Source: Lepidonotus clava (Eukaryota > Annelida > Polychaeta > Phyllodocida > Polynoidae). From it: a stretch of 64,000 nucleotides of DNA. Each line of letters starts with the position of its first letter. The first letter of the stretch is position 1. A model generated the notes under the pieces. The model ran no database searches, was not told where the DNA came from, and saw only the letters and a list, made by a program, of their open reading frames with translations. Position numbers and translations under genes: made by a program. Location: NCBI GenBank assembly GCA_936440205.1, contig OW387146.1, positions 20,274,458-20,338,457 on the forward strand, read 5' to 3'. This document shows, in pieces, positions 9,990 to 22,758 of this stretch.

Positions 9990-12694
9990 CTATGTCAAAA
10001 AAATCCCAGTCTTTAAACAATAGTAAACAGAAATATTCATAAGTTTTACAACTGATATAAATGCTGGTGACCTGTTGCAAACCTTAAAGCCTGGTTCCCA
10101 CAGGGAAACTAGTTTGTGACCAATGTGTACAAAAGCCAAAATACACAAGAACCTGAATACATTGCATTTCAAATTCAATGCTATGTGATACATGTTGCTA
10201 TGTTTTGATAACCAATTTGAAGAACCATCAAGACTGTATCGTTTATTCAAGAAATACCTTATGTTTTGGGATTAATTTGACTAAACTTCACAAAGCAGAT
10301 CGAATTTCAGAAATGTGTAAGTTGCCTATAATATACTATATACTATTGATTTGCATACATGGTCTGGAACTCTCTCACTAGGTGGCACCACTTTACTATG
10401 TGTTGTATTGATAATTGACTCAAATCATTACGTTATACATATTTTTCGTAAAACGTGGCACCCTGGTGTAGTAAATTTGAAATAACTTTTTAGGGTTTCT
10501 CTATAGTTAACCTACATGACGTGAGCTGACCCAGCTACCAAATTAAAAGTAGGCAAGGTGGGTTACAGTGCAGGTTTGTGGGAAAGGTGTATAGTGGCAT
10601 TTTATTATCATTATATTTTCTTCTTCTTCTTTTTTTTTTGGGGGGGGGGAGGGGGGGGGGGGGTCATGGTGCATGAGGCGAGGCCCTCCTACTTTCAGCT
10701 AAATATGGTGTTGAATCAACATTAATTCAACGTAGATTTTGGGGTTTTGGGCTACTACAGTTTTGGGGATAGTTTTTCACAGCACACCAGAACTAACAAT
10801 GTCCACGCATTGCCTTCTGATATCTCTCCTATATCTCCACTGTTGACGTAGAATCTGTGTGGAGATTGAAAGCTGCCATCTGGAATTCTTACTTTTTTTG
10901 AAAAGAAGCTAATCAATCAATACCTATATATACATTTCATCTTTGTCCCAATAAAAGTATTTTTACTCAAGAAAACCTAAAATCAGCATAGAAATATGAA
11001 CCTTTACTACATATGCATGTTAGTGCTAGATATGACAGCAAGTCTAAACATATATGATACTACAGGCAAGGCGCTGAACTGGATCATATAGAGTGGGTCA
11101 ATTTGGAGGTTTTAAAAGCCTCTATACCATATCTTCTTATGATTTATCACAGAAAGAATAACACATAAAGTGTCATAACAAGCTAGGATTCATCCTTCTC
11201 ATAGAAACATACAGTGAATTTAAAATAATTCCATAGAGAATTTCTTTCAATGTTAGTAAAATATCAGAATTTCTAAGCAAACAGGCAAAAATGTCCACAT
11301 TTTGGAATTTCACCTGAACCTCCTATTTGAGCTCATGCTCTATTCTTTCTCAGCATGTAGTTATAGTATACGTCATATAAGATTGCAAATCTAATTCTCC
11401 TACAGGTGGGTTGTCAAGATTCTAAAAACCACTGATTTTTTGGCATTCTATTTAGAATTTCCTAGTTGTGAGTCAGTAAAAATGACAGAATTTTGACAAA
11501 TTTTCAGGACCTTTCCAAACATTCCAAATTATTTGGAATGTTTGGTTGGAATGTAAAATATTCAAATCTAAATTCTACAAATTCCTAGCTACAGAATAAT
11601 ACCAAGATCTTTGAAATTGGTGTCACAGTTTAGGAATTTTGGAAATCAAGTCAGAGCAACTTAAAATTTAGCGTCGCTATTTAATGATATAGTGTATGCA
11701 TCCCCTAGTATTTTTGACATTATAATGTAAATTGTAGTAAGCAAAATCCTATTTTTAGTACAAAAATCTGACACACCAATACCACAATGAAAATCCATCT
11801 ATATCTTTTTGACAGTAAAAAGGGTATTTATTACTATTACGCTGCTCAGTTTTCTCACAAGGTGTTATGACTGTATATCCTACTTAAAAGATGTTATTTT
11901 TGCCATACGGATTTCACAGTGTTTATAAGTGTAACTTACAATGTCTGCGAATAAATATCACTTAATTACTAAAAGAATATTGCTTGTCAATTACATGGGT
12001 CCCGGAACAGGCATGACCATGATACCCCCTACATCTCACTAAATTCATGTAGTATTCTGAGTAAGTGTGAACTCTCAAGGATTATCAAATAATACCAGGA
12101 AAGACAACCATAAAAAGTGATAAGCATTTTTGAAATACAATATCCAATAATGTTATCGCCCAAGTGACATGTGTTTTTTTTCAATTCCTTTTTTAATCAG
12201 ACTTGAATATGTAAGATTCTTTCTTGATGAAAACATATATTTTCATTTGAAAATGTTATGATATTATCATTAGGCATTCATGATAATTTTTCATGTGTCA
12301 TGAAAGTTTTATGGAGTTTATTTGGCTCGTGATAATTATTGAGAAATTGTTATGAAAACATCCAAGAAACACCCAAATTTATTGTGGGGTGTATTTTAGG
12401 GACCACAATGCAAAAATGCCACCCAGAAAACACCCACGGTAATTTTGTGATAAATCTTATTAAAATCTTTCAAAATGTATCTGAATTCAGATATAGTGCT
12501 TTTTGATGCATGTTTGAAGGACATTAGAACAATTTAGGATTAGAAAAAAAAAAAAAAAATGAAATGAAAAATCCATGAAATATCGTGGGTCCATGAAATC
12601 CATGAAATATCCCACGATCACAAATATAGTGATTGTTGATATTTAAATGTATTGAGAGGGTGAAATATTGTGATTTTTTTTGGTTGGCACCCCA
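9990..12694. other. Intergenic, no gene seen
   Basis: AT-rich with only short spurious open frames. It contains a T/G homopolymer stretch at about 10630-10664 and, from 10668, a segment (gcatgaggcgaggccctcct) repeated at about 21393 in unit B. Confidence 0.5.
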
Positions 12695-13011
12695 GTGGCC
12701 CGTTGCACAATAGAATTTCGTAACAAGGATCAAACAACGAAAGCACAACGAACTTTTGCTTAACAACGAAATGTTTCGTTGTTACGAAAATGCAATATCT
12801 CGGGATCTAATGAATGAAATTAAATTCTGTTAATTGTTCTAAACTAGAACAAATTTAGAAAAACTTTAGTCAAAGTTACAGCTCTTTGAGGCTATTCTAA
12901 ATATAGAAAAAAATTATTGCAAAACCATCGTTGTTAAGATAAAGTAACAACGAACTCTTTCGTTGTTTACAATATTTTCGTTGTTACGAAACCCATTGTG
13001 CAACGGGCCAC
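12695..13011. mobile_element. MITE with long inverted repeats (GTGGCCCGTTGCACAA ends)
   Basis: The left end GTGGCCCGTTGCACAAT is the reverse complement of the right end, ATTGTGCAACGGGCCAC. Further in, TTTCGTAACAA and TTGTTACGAAA also pair, and the interior is rich in CGTTGTT motifs. No coding capacity. No clear target duplication. Confidence 0.75.
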
Positions 13012-14590
13012 AGGTGTGCAGCGTGTGAGTTATGTACTAATATAATAAAAACACTGGGGCATCCTTGGCTGGCAGTATGATCCAGAGGGGATTGCCACAG
13101 CTTGTATAAACCAAAATGTTCCTCTATATTTCATTTTTCACCCAAATGTTATTCAAAATAATAATTAGTATGTTGAAAACAAGGACTGGTAAGTATGGCC
13201 TGTCACTACACACTACCCTTTAAACACATAGCTGCTAAGCTGTGTGTGTGAAAAGATTAATGGTCTTAGTGGATATTTTTTCAATTTGGAAGCAGGCAGG
13301 TTCATGAACCCACTACCTTTTCTACGGAAAATCAGGTCTATAAGGGTACAGGTTACAGGTGCCACCCCTTCCCATCCATTTTAAAAATGTCTTAATCTGG
13401 CCCTGTTTAATTCTTTCTCCCTAGCCAATAGCTGTAGGGAACTCTTTCCCAATGCTCCCTCCCTCCAACCACCAATTGAACAAGTAAATACAAGAAGGCC
13501 ATACCTGACCCAGTGCCCCCCTAATCCTTTAGTGCTACAACTAGGGCAGTTGTTTGGGGGCGTCCGTCTGGTGACAGCCAATACAACCATGTATACACAG
13601 TACACAACTGCACCCACGCTGCATTGGTTTTCCAGTCCACCACTGTGTCAACAGTTCTTAAAACAGTGGAAACTCAGTGTTACTAACTACCTACTGCATT
13701 ACCTATATAAAGGTAAGCACAGTGAGACTGTGTAACCACACTGAACATTGTAGTAGTGTGTTGTGTCAACGTAGTTGCATCGGGTGCAGCTGAAGAAAGG
13801 GCTCTAGATGTTCATTTCACCATGCTGGTTTTAGCAAAATCTTATTTTTATTTATTCTTAGGTCCAGTTGACTATAACACTTCATGCATAAGAAATGAAC
13901 AATCAAGATTAACAATGTAAACTACAAGAGTTGCAGATATAAACTATGAAAGTTAGAGTATGAAAACTGCAAAAGGCCTATTCTATCTTATTGCCCATTT
14001 GAATTCTGTGAAAAGTGGGGGGGGGGGGGGTGCCCCTCTCTTTTCAGTAGCATGCTCCCACCTTTTCAAGACCCTGGATCCGCCACTGGAGAAGTGGATT
14101 TAGATGGACTTGACTGTTTTATGGGGACTACCTACAGAGGTGGAGGTACTGCATGTGTGTGAGTCGATTTTCACCATTTGGTTAGGCTAGGGAGTTTTTA
14201 TGGGAACTACATACAGAGTACTGGATGTCTGCAAGTGAGTACTTGCTGTTTGGTATTTTGTCTATTGTACAGAACCCCTTCCCCTTTTCTACACATGTTT
14301 ACTAGACATGTTGTACCGAACAACCTTTAAATCATTAACTCTATGTCTTTGATAAATTTAATGATCACCCCTTGTCTCAAGTCCCATCTTATTTAGAGAA
14401 ATTGGCATTTTTCATGTCATCCAACCTTTAGACCTGAAGTCTTTTTCTGCCCATGGCACCATAAAGCATAGTTGTAAAGAAAAATTATATATATATATAT
14501 ATATATACAAAAGGAGACTTGATTGTTTCTTACATTTTCAACATGGCATTCAGGGACATAGAAAATACAACCAGTAACATGTGACTCATT
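13012..14590. other. Intergenic upstream region of GrpB copy A
   Basis: No gene. A poly-G run with the right end of a CAGTGG-type element lies at about 14017-14091 (ctggatccgccactg). The left end of that element is not visible. A (TA)n run lies at 14488-14508. Confidence 0.5.
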
Positions 14591-14599
14591 TTATAGCCA

Positions 14600-14645
14600 T
14601 TTTCTGATTTCAAAATGCAACATAGAACAGCCCTTCTACACCCCC
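14600..14645 (+). promoter_or_regulatory. Conserved upstream block of GrpB copy A
   Basis: A stretch centred on ACATAGAACAGCCCTTCTAC is kept upstream of all four paralogues (about 22566, 31381 and 38101 in B, C and D), where much nearby sequence has diverged. A shared promoter element is the likely explanation. Confidence 0.5.
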
Positions 14646-14698
14646 ACACATGGGACATGCGGGACCAGACCAGTCCTTAGTGACTGGGGAAGTGGTCA

Positions 14699-14707
14699 TA
14701 TATAAAA
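14699..14707 (+). promoter_or_regulatory. TATA box of GrpB copy A
   Basis: TATATAAAA lies 69 bp before the ATG, implying a short 5' UTR of about 45 nt. Copy B has the same box. C and D have no TATA at the matching place. Confidence 0.6.
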
Positions 14708-14775
14708 CAGTTTAGCATTCAGATTCAGAGACCTGGTACTGAGTCTCGGGCATAGGGGTAACACCTATTCTAACC

Positions 14776-17738
14776 ATGGAGGACTTCAAGAAGAAGAAAA
14801 TACCCGAGGAGATGAGGAAGATCTTAGGGGATGAATTCGTCTTTACCGAACAGGACGCAGAGGCCCTCGTCCAGGTGAGGGGAATGGAGGCCAAGCAAGA
14901 ATTTGACATTATTATAATGTTGCAGCAACGTCGTATTAGTTCTACTTTGGTTCTTGTTATGTTGTTTTGATGGCACTTGAAATCATTAGAACCTAATGTT
15001 GCAACTTCCCACTGTGACATTATTGTGACATTTTTGTAATTTTCTTTCATGTTATAACGATGCTATTATAACATTCTTTATTAGTAAGGTCTCAACTTCA
15101 CTAAAATATAATGCTTTTATAACATTCTTTTTAGCAAGTCTCAAGTTTACCTAAAAGTATGTAGCAGTTACCTGAAAATAGGGCAGGTTACAGACTAACC
15201 AAAAAAGTACAGTCTAAGAATGTGCTTGTTACGGTCACTGCTCACCTGCGAGGGCTCGTGTGCATGTTTGTCTTTTTATGATACAGTCCCACTACATTAT
15301 TATAGACCTGATAGTCCATAATCCCAATAATGTGTATGTCATAGGGCCTTAGCCTATGTCATTTCAACTAGGGTAATAACCAGTTTGGTTTTAACATGCA
15401 ACATTATTTGGTTAATTCATGTCTTTGTATTATTGATCTAATTTGATTCAGACAGGCTCATTTCTAGAGGAAATTTAGGACAACTTTGAAAACATTGTTT
15501 GTTAATCAGAGTAGGTTATTTGATTCAAATGAAGTCCAAAAGGATCTGTTTCTCAGAAATGTGCCAAAGTATAGCCTATTAACAACACAAATTAGCTTGA
15601 ATATGATAAATAATGTGATAGGTACTGAGTAGGTATTTCTAATGTTACAGGGGTTTAACGGGGATACGTCTATATGCACATCATTACATAAAGGAAAATC
15701 TTTAAGTTAGGGCATGGACCAGTAAACATAAAAACTTGGATTCCTGTATAAACTTGCTAAAGACGTGGTGAAACAAACTGTCATCATTGCTGAAGGAGTG
15801 CTACTCTTTCCTATGAATATTTTTCCATACTAGCTGGAACTGGAAAAATCTGATGTATCTATTTTTCTATTCCCCATTAACATTACAATAAATGCCATTT
15901 AATGAAATGCCAAGAACATAGCTAACCTCCCCAATTTATCAGTAGCTGACACTTTTTGGAATCTACCATGCTATCTTCCTCTAACTGCAGGTGTTCCAGA
16001 AACAAAAACAACGCCTGTGGGACGAACTGGGGCCTGAACTCGTTGCCTCCATACACCATGTAGGTCATGCAATTTCCCTGTTTAAAAATGTGTCTACGTG
16101 CTTGTATAACATATTTGAACATATTCCATAGAATATTATGTTGATGGACGACTGTTTGTTGCTGGGAATTATATTCTTTCAACATAAATATCTTGGCAAA
16201 TAATGCATAGAAAGAGACTAATTCTCAACACATGACCATCTTAGTCTAAGATAGCCAACTTCATATAGTTGTTGATATTTAAGTCATTATTTTGATTTGA
16301 TTTGATTTAGAGCATAAACTTTGTTAAAATTACAAAAAGAGGGAGGCACATTGAATATGATCAGATTTGAAAATGTGTTTAACCAAATACATTTTGCAAA
16401 TAATACCAACGATAGTACAAAGGAAAGATTAATGACTGTATTACGTTTGGTTGTGATGTCGTTGATAGTGGCTCCCCCTATGAGAGTCCCTGCTACCAGA
16501 TACAAATAAAACAACTGGCCATATCTTTCTAACTTCTTGAAAAGTAAACAAATGGCAATGATGTCACAATAATGGCAAAACAGATGACGTGCAGTAGCAG
16601 TTTGCATGGACTCTCATAGACTGCGCCACTATCAACGTTATGAAAACAACATGGGCATTTGACCCAGTCACATATCTTAGTGTAGCTACATATTTTTGAT
16701 ATTACTTAAGTTTTAATGAGAAAAACGTAAGATGTTGGTCAACATTTGAAGTAAATAACCATAGTTTTATACTGTCATTCATGCTGCATACTATCTTTAC
16801 AATTTCAGTTTTAGATTCTCCTGAATGTACTGCCAACTATTACCCATAATTTGCATGTTCCTTCCCTATATGGAAAGACCTTATTTATAATGAAAGTAGT
16901 TGGTAAATAAATAGGAATGATGTAGTTTGTATATTGTTTATTCCATTTCTAGGTAGGCAGTTCTGCAATTAAGGGTATGCCTGGACCACCATCAGTGGAT
17001 ATGATTCTATTTGTTCACACCTGGCCCCCTACAGAAGCTGTTTTCAAGGGCCTCGATAAGCTGGGCTTCTTTTCAATGGGCGATGCTCCACATTATGCCA
17101 ATGACAAATTGTTTGGGGTAAGCTTTTGTTATAGATGTATACTCTGTGTAGTGATTAAAATTGTTATGGCTACTCTGAACTCAGAGACTGATATGAAATG
17201 GAATAGTGCTATTATAAATGTATACTATATTTAAAATGTATAACATTAGTGATCATTACAATGTAAAGTTGATTAAAAATCAGATTATTCCTAAGTGTAA
17301 CTTAAGTATGCCTATTACATGATGATATGAGAACTTGTTATTTGTTCTTTATCCAAATAATGGTATGTTGATGAAAGGGTCACATCTAAAAACAACCCCA
17401 TCTCTGTAGTAACATTTAAAACTATGAAAATGGATACAGTCCTCTGTGAACTTTTTCCACAGTTTGTTGCTTCACCTGGGTCAACCCTGCAAGACCTGGG
17501 CAGTGGGGTTGTCCACGTAGTCCATGATGGCAACAAAGATGCAGTTGAGAAGCAGATCTTGTGGGCGGAATACTGCAATAACAACAGAGATGCATTTGAA
17601 GCCTACAAAAAGATTAAACTGGAAGCCAAAGAAAGTGGTAACATGATGGACTACAAAATGAGGAAGTCTCAGATGATGCAGGCATCATTCCCCAAAGCTG
17701 TTGAGTGGAAGCAGCAACAAATTGCCAAGGAAAAATGA
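14776..17738 (+). CDS. GrpB/UPF0157-family protein, copy A (4 exons, 202 aa)
   Basis: Exons 14776-14874, 15991-16059, 16953-17117 and 17463-17738, all phase 0 with GT-AG junctions. The protein matches the GrpB family, which has a nucleotidyltransferase (pol beta) fold: ASIHHVGSSAIKGMPG is the family's H-x-GSTAVPG motif, and SVDMILFV holds the conserved Asp of PIIDI. The C-terminal part (GVVHVVHDGNKDAV, then W..YC...KEAFEAYK-like helices and a Lys-rich tail) fits the family's HLHVV region and final helices. The lysine of the usual AKP motif is missing (PGPP here), and the residue two after the Asp is not acidic, so catalysis is uncertain. Copy A alone has KLFG instead of KWFG and FVASPGS instead of FLGSPES. 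The ATG follows accatgg and a TATA box. ATTAAA at 18068 is conserved in B. The family is mostly bacterial and fungal; its role in animals is not known. Confidence 0.82.
14912..15240 (+). repeat. Dispersed repeat in intron 1 of copy A
   Basis: Matches 22905-23150 (copy B) and the interior of the inverted-repeat element at 44041-44463, including gggcaggtt and accaaaaaagtaca. It is probably an old insertion that predates the A/B duplication. Confidence 0.6.
16460..16637. mobile_element. Short inverted-repeat element in intron 2 of copy A
   Basis: CGTTGATAGTGG at the left is the reverse complement of CCACTATCAACG at the right, and CTATGAGAGTCC pairs with GGACTCTCATAG just inside. It is absent from copy B's much shorter intron 2, so the insertion came after the A/B split or was lost in B. 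Confidence 0.6.
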
Positions 17739-18355
17739 CAGGACTATGCATTTAGTTATCGTTTAAATGATGATGTACATGGTCTGAGGTACTGCCTTAC
17801 ATAATTATGTACTACTTTTGTATCTTAATGAATGAAATCAGTGTTTTAATATCATATGCTAGCAAAGAAATGTTATTGCAAAATTACAGTGCATCAGACG
17901 GGCACTTTATAACCTGCTGAGCTTAGTTGGATTTTAATGGAACTTCTTGTCTTTATCAATGCTCACAGGCACTCACAGACAATCACGACAATCACAGACA
18001 ATCACAATCTCTGAAAAACTCCAACTGGCAGTTGTCACTGTCAATATCATCATCATTGTCTGTTCAGATTAAAGAACAACAGAATACATAGGTTAAGGAA
18101 TGATCAAAGTTGATGCTGATTTCTTCCATATGATGTGCTAAGAATTCAATTTCAGTATGCCTTCAGAGGCACTGCTTATCATTAGCATATCAAAGTTTTA
18201 ATTAATGTCATTGTTCTTTTACTTTAAATTTATTTGTTATTTTTTTAATATATCCAGCTCTTTACAAATCAGGTAAAATGTTAGTGACTAGTAGTTATAT
18301 CTTTGATTTTTGCCTATTGATGATTCATAGACTTTTTTGTGAAGAATTGTGGATG
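17739..18355 (+). other. 3' flank of GrpB copy A
   Basis: No gene. Aligns with 25616-26250 after copy B and includes the shared ATTAAA at 18068-18073. It has short tandem acaatcaca motifs at 17985-18010. Confidence 0.6.
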
Positions 18356-18887
18356 TAGGCCCATAACTAGGGGGTGGTGGTGGCAGGGATGGCGCGCCAG
18401 ACCCCCCCCCCTCCCCCACTCCCCCCCACAGAGGTAATTTGTCAAAAAAGTTCCACCTTTCCTTTACAGGGATGCCATTTTCCCATCTTTTGCCGGATTT
18501 GCGGACTTTTGTCATCTAAGGATACAAATGAAATTAACAATTTCTCTTTACCCAAGTCCCCAGTTTTACTTTTCAAATTACTCCTCTTTCATTCCTGAGC
18601 TATTTAAACCATGAATTTATGTGTTCATGAGAATATTTCTACCCTTTTAGTTTCTTGACCTAAAATATGGAAATTGTATTCCTTTTTCCGGGTTTTTCTT
18701 CTTTCAGTGGCATCCCTGCCTTAAAAATTCACTGTAAAACCCCTAAAATAATGTGAAAAAATATTAAAAAATTCCACTTTGGGACCCTCGCCACCCCCCT
18801 TTTTAGGTTTGGACTATTGAAATTATAAGCAAAGTCCCACTTAGGGAATCTCGCCACCCCCCACAGCAGACCCTGGGTACAGGCCTG
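18356..18887. mobile_element. hAT-like MITE with 5-bp target duplication
   Basis: The ends TAGGCCCATAACTAGGG and CCCTGGGTACAGGCCTG are imperfect inverted repeats, flanked by GGATG at 18351-18355 and 18888-18892. Copy B at about 26250 is the empty site, so the insertion followed the A/B duplication. No transposase frame; C/G-rich runs inside. Confidence 0.75.
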
Positions 18888-19163
18888 GGATGTGTTAGGA
18901 TACAAGATTTGCCATACCAGACATAGACGCACAGATGTTTCTTTGCAAAATCAGTATCATCCTTGGTTGATAATGGGTCATAAAGATAGCCAACAGACAG
19001 TGTTTTGATAACCTGAATCCAAGAACTTGTAATCTAGGTCTTATCTCATGAAATGTGCAAAGATCACTATGCCCTTGAACTCAGCATATCTGCTGCACAA
19101 AATAAGTTATTGACCAAGAATTCCTTATTATATTTGTCTCACTCTGGAATAGCGTTCCATTTT

Positions 19164-19570
19164 AAACTATAGGTGGCCTCTAGGGCCCCATAGAATACTT
19201 GTAGAAATGAATGAAGATAGGAGACCAATGTGAACTCTGTGAGAGCTGAGAGAAGGCCAAGGAGCTGAGAGAACGACCCTTAATTTTATACTTAACCTGA
19301 ACATAGGCCCACAGCCACCATCATTCTGGGCATGTAGGGGCCTTTACAATCTAGAGTTTGAATGCACTTTGAATCTTTACAATACCCACAGTACATTTAG
19401 GTTTACATACAGCTGTTAAAGAAATACCTACACTTTAATCATAATCACAAAATAAACATTTTAATGTACAATGATACCAGTATACATCTGGGACCATTTA
19501 ATACCAATGGCAAATTATCAAACATAAACACAGCGTAGACATAAAATAGATCCCAGGGATCTACACCATG
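19164..19570. mobile_element. Insertion of unknown type, absent from copy B
   Basis: Copy B runs straight from attccat (about 26580) into the sequence that resumes at 19571 in A. The insert is AT-rich, may be flanked by CCAT, and lacks clear terminal inverted repeats, so I cannot assign a family. Confidence 0.45.
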
Positions 19571-19606
19571 TTATATACAACTGCTAAATCCAAAACTTGA
19601 GTTTAA

Positions 19607-20167
19607 AGGGAGAGGCCAGTGTCTGTAAATTAGTATACTGCCGTGATCTACGTTATCAATGTAATAACTATACCAAATTTTATGCTTCTATCTCTGTCAG
19701 TTTTCATTTTATGTACATTTTTCTGAATCAAATTAAATTGCCCTGCCTGCACCTTGTGCAGCCTGCACAGTGCATTTGTCTCTGTGTGACGTCATAAGCA
19801 GAACAGTTGAAAAATTATAAAAGTGAAAAAAAATGCAATAAGAATTTTTTTAAATATTCTTTATGCGTCTAAAAGAGATTAAAACCACAAAATTAAATGA
19901 TTTATAAAAGAAAATGTGAAAAAATATAATTTTTATGGAATTTAGAAATTTGTAATTTGAATATAACTGTCATTTTGTGTGACGTCACACACAGACTTGT
20001 GTTTTCCTTAGGATCAGAGGAATAAGATATTTCTGTATCTTAAACCATGTTTTTCATATGAAGGAGTCAATCAAGGGCATTGAAACTAGGCATACTTCTA
20101 AATTAGCATTTCATCTAACATATTAAGTGTAAAATAATCAAAATTGAAATTTCACTGGCCCCTCTCT
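19607..20167. mobile_element. TTAA-flanked (piggyBac-type) MITE
   Basis: Inverted ends AGGGAGAGGCCAGTG and CACTGGCCCCTCTCT are flanked by TTAA at 19603 and 20168. Copy B near 26613 has the uninterrupted gagtttaagtg. It is non-coding and contains two TGACGTCA-like palindromes (19788 and 19980). Confidence 0.8.
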
Positions 20168-21059
20168 TTAAGCGTGCCCTCAAAACCTTGCCGTAGCAAT
20201 AATGATTAAATGTACTTTACTACTATGATATAGATAAGCCCCATATGGTTTATTGTATTTCTGTGAATATATTGCCTTGATTTGTAACTAGAAAGATACC
20301 TCATTCTCAAATCGAATAGAGCCATATTGGTACAATGATTGTAACTCTAAGATCTTATTTTAAATTACAATATTTTGACATTTTTATTGGTGCATTCCAG
20401 ACTTGCAATCTGATGTCCCTGTTGTTAGCTATATAATATATCAAGTTAAGATTATTGATTGCAAAAACATCTTATCTTAAAATTTAAGATATGAGAATAT
20501 GGTATTTCTCTAGTGTGAAACGCGCCCTAAATCTGTAAAATTGGTCATAATAGCAGGAGGAATAAATCTGAATTTCATTTATGACAAAGTAGATTTGTGA
20601 TACTTTGAATGAAACTGTGTGTCAAAATTACATGGATTAATGTGCCGTACTTTGCTATATATGCCTATTGTCACACATAAAAGTTTCTTTTACTTATAAG
20701 TCTAATCTCTGAACTTCCGGATAAGTTTAGAGATGGGAGCTGCTTTATAATACCTAAGATGTTACTGTATATTATACAGGCATAGCTAACATAGAAGAGA
20801 AAACTGCAGAAAATACCATTTAAAGCTTACTTTTCAAATGCATTTTATGAGTGGATTTGTTATACATTAACAATTCATGAATTGAGGAGGGAGAGATGTT
20901 TAAACTCGGAGTATCCTTCACATCAATAGAAATATATTGACAATGTGCATTAGATATTTGCTATCTATATGATTTCACTAGTTGTGATACGCAATCGCTG
21001 GCATCCAATGAAATTTACCAACATAATGGGGCTTTGGGATTTCCCATTGCCTCAATTTT

Positions 21060-21200
21060 TGTAGTGCATACTTTTGACAGGGAACACTTTTGCGACCAGG
21101 GCTCGACCTAGGAAATTAGCCTCCGAGTTAAAGCAAACAGATCGACAAAATCACCAAGTCCTATCTCCACCTCACATTAAGCCACATTTATACCATGTCA
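21060..21200 (-). mobile_element. tRNA-derived SINE head, unit B paralogue
   Basis: Same block as at 9860-9985, with B-box-like GGTCGAGCCC on the minus strand near 21097-21112. Confidence 0.35.
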
Positions 21201-21879
21201 AAGAAATCCCAGTCTTTAAACAATAGTAAACAGAAATATTCATAAGTTTTAGAACTGATATAAATGCTGGTGACCCATTGCAAACCTTAAAGCCTGGTCC
21301 CCACAGGGCAACTAGTTTGCGACCAATGTGTACAAAAACCAAAATACACAAGAACCTGAATACATTGCATTTCAAATTCAATGATATGTGTGCATGAGGC
21401 GAGGCCCTCCTATTTTCAGCCAAATATGGTGTTGAATCAACATTGATTCAACGTAGATTTTGGTTTTTTTGGCTACGACAGTTTTGGGGACCGTTTTTCA
21501 TGGCACACCAGAACTAACAATGTCCACGCATTGCCTTCTCATATCACTCCTATATGATACTACAGGCAAGGCGCTGAACTGGATCATATTGATTTGGTCA
21601 ATTTGGAGTTTTTTTCTCCCGATCCAACAGCTGTAGGGAACTCTTTCAGAATGCTCTCTCCTTACATCCACCAAATATAAAAGTAAATACAAGCAGGCCA
21701 TGCCTGACCCAGTGCCCCCTAATCCTTTAGTGCTACAACTAGGGCAGTTGGTTGAGGGCGTCCGTCTGGTGAAGAAAGGGCTCTAGATGTTTGTTCCATC
21801 ATGCTCGTTTAAGGAAAATCATCATGCTAGATTTAGAAAAATCATCATGCCAGTTTTAGGAAAATCTCATTACCATGTC

Positions 21880-22078
21880 CTTGTTGACCATATCCTTGTT
21901 GTTGGGTGACGAGAGAAGTGGGAAATTTAGAGGGGGTGCGCTAGGGGCGCGCCCGTCCCCCCTTTTTGTTTGAATGAAATTTTTACTTTTTAAATGTAAA
22001 ATGTAAAATGTCTGGGAAAGGGGGGTGCACCCCTCCCTTTTCATTAGTGTGCCTCCACCTTTCCGAAACCCTGGATCC
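21880..22078. mobile_element. Decayed CAGTGG-type element fragment
   Basis: The right side (ccctggatccaacattg) matches the element end at 14075-14091 in unit A. The left terminus is not recognisable. GC-rich interior. No protein. Confidence 0.4.
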
Positions 22079-22565
22079 AACATTGGAGAAAGGGGTTTAG
22101 ATGGATTTATTTATGTGTATAAGTCAATTCTTGCCATTTGGTTAGGCTAGGGAGTTTTTATGGGAACTACATACAGAGGCAGAAGTACTGGATGTCTGCA
22201 AGTGAGTACTTGCTGTTTTGGTGTTTTGTCTACTTTACAGAACCCCTTCCCCTTTTCTACACATATTAATTTTACCCTAGTACCACATCAACCTTTAAAT
22301 CGTTAACTCTATGTCTATGATTAAATTTAATCATGCCCCACGTTATTTAGAGATATGGCATTTTTCATCCCACCTTTAGACCTTAAGTTGTTTTCTGCCC
22401 TTGGCACCATATTAGCATAGTTGTAAAGAAAAATTATATATATATATATACATATGTATATATCTACATATATACAAAAGGAGACTTGATCGTTTCTTAC
22501 CTTTTCAACATGGGGTTCAGGGACATAGAAAATGCAAACAGTACCTTGTGACTCATTTTATTGCC

Positions 22566-22611
22566 ATTTTCTGATTTCAAAATGCAACATAGAACAGCCC
22601 TTCTACACCCC
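22566..22611 (+). promoter_or_regulatory. Conserved upstream block of GrpB copy B
   Basis: Nearly identical to 14600-14645, with AACAGCCCTTCTACACCC intact. Confidence 0.5.
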
Positions 22612-22676
22612 CAAGTGTGGCACATGCATATGGGAAACCAGACCAGACCAGACCTTAGTGACTGGGGAAGTAGTCA

Positions 22677-22685
22677 TATATAAAA
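22677..22685 (+). promoter_or_regulatory. TATA box of GrpB copy B
   Basis: TATATAAAA lies 74 bp upstream of the ATG, in the same context (GTCATATATAAAACAG) as copy A. Confidence 0.6.
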
Positions 22686-22758
22686 CAGTTTAGCACTCAG
22701 GTACAGAGACCTGGGTACTGAGTCTCAAGCACAGGTATAAAACTATCCTACAGTGACC

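Larger units (their letters stand above)
9480..20700 (+). repeat. Segmental duplication unit A (carries GrpB copy A)
   Basis: The left end, around the gaacttccggat motif at 9505, is homologous to 20713 and 28133. Homology to unit B continues through the SINE-like block, upstream region, introns and 3' flank of the GrpB gene, broken by insertions. Unit A is longer than B because of extra transposons and because B lost most of the sequence matching 10200-10660 and 10870-13400. Confidence 0.8.

Noticed and set aside
15922-16185. Minus-strand frame over exon 2 of copy A
   Set aside because: Antisense of a conserved GrpB exon whose plus-strand splice sites are shared by all four copies.
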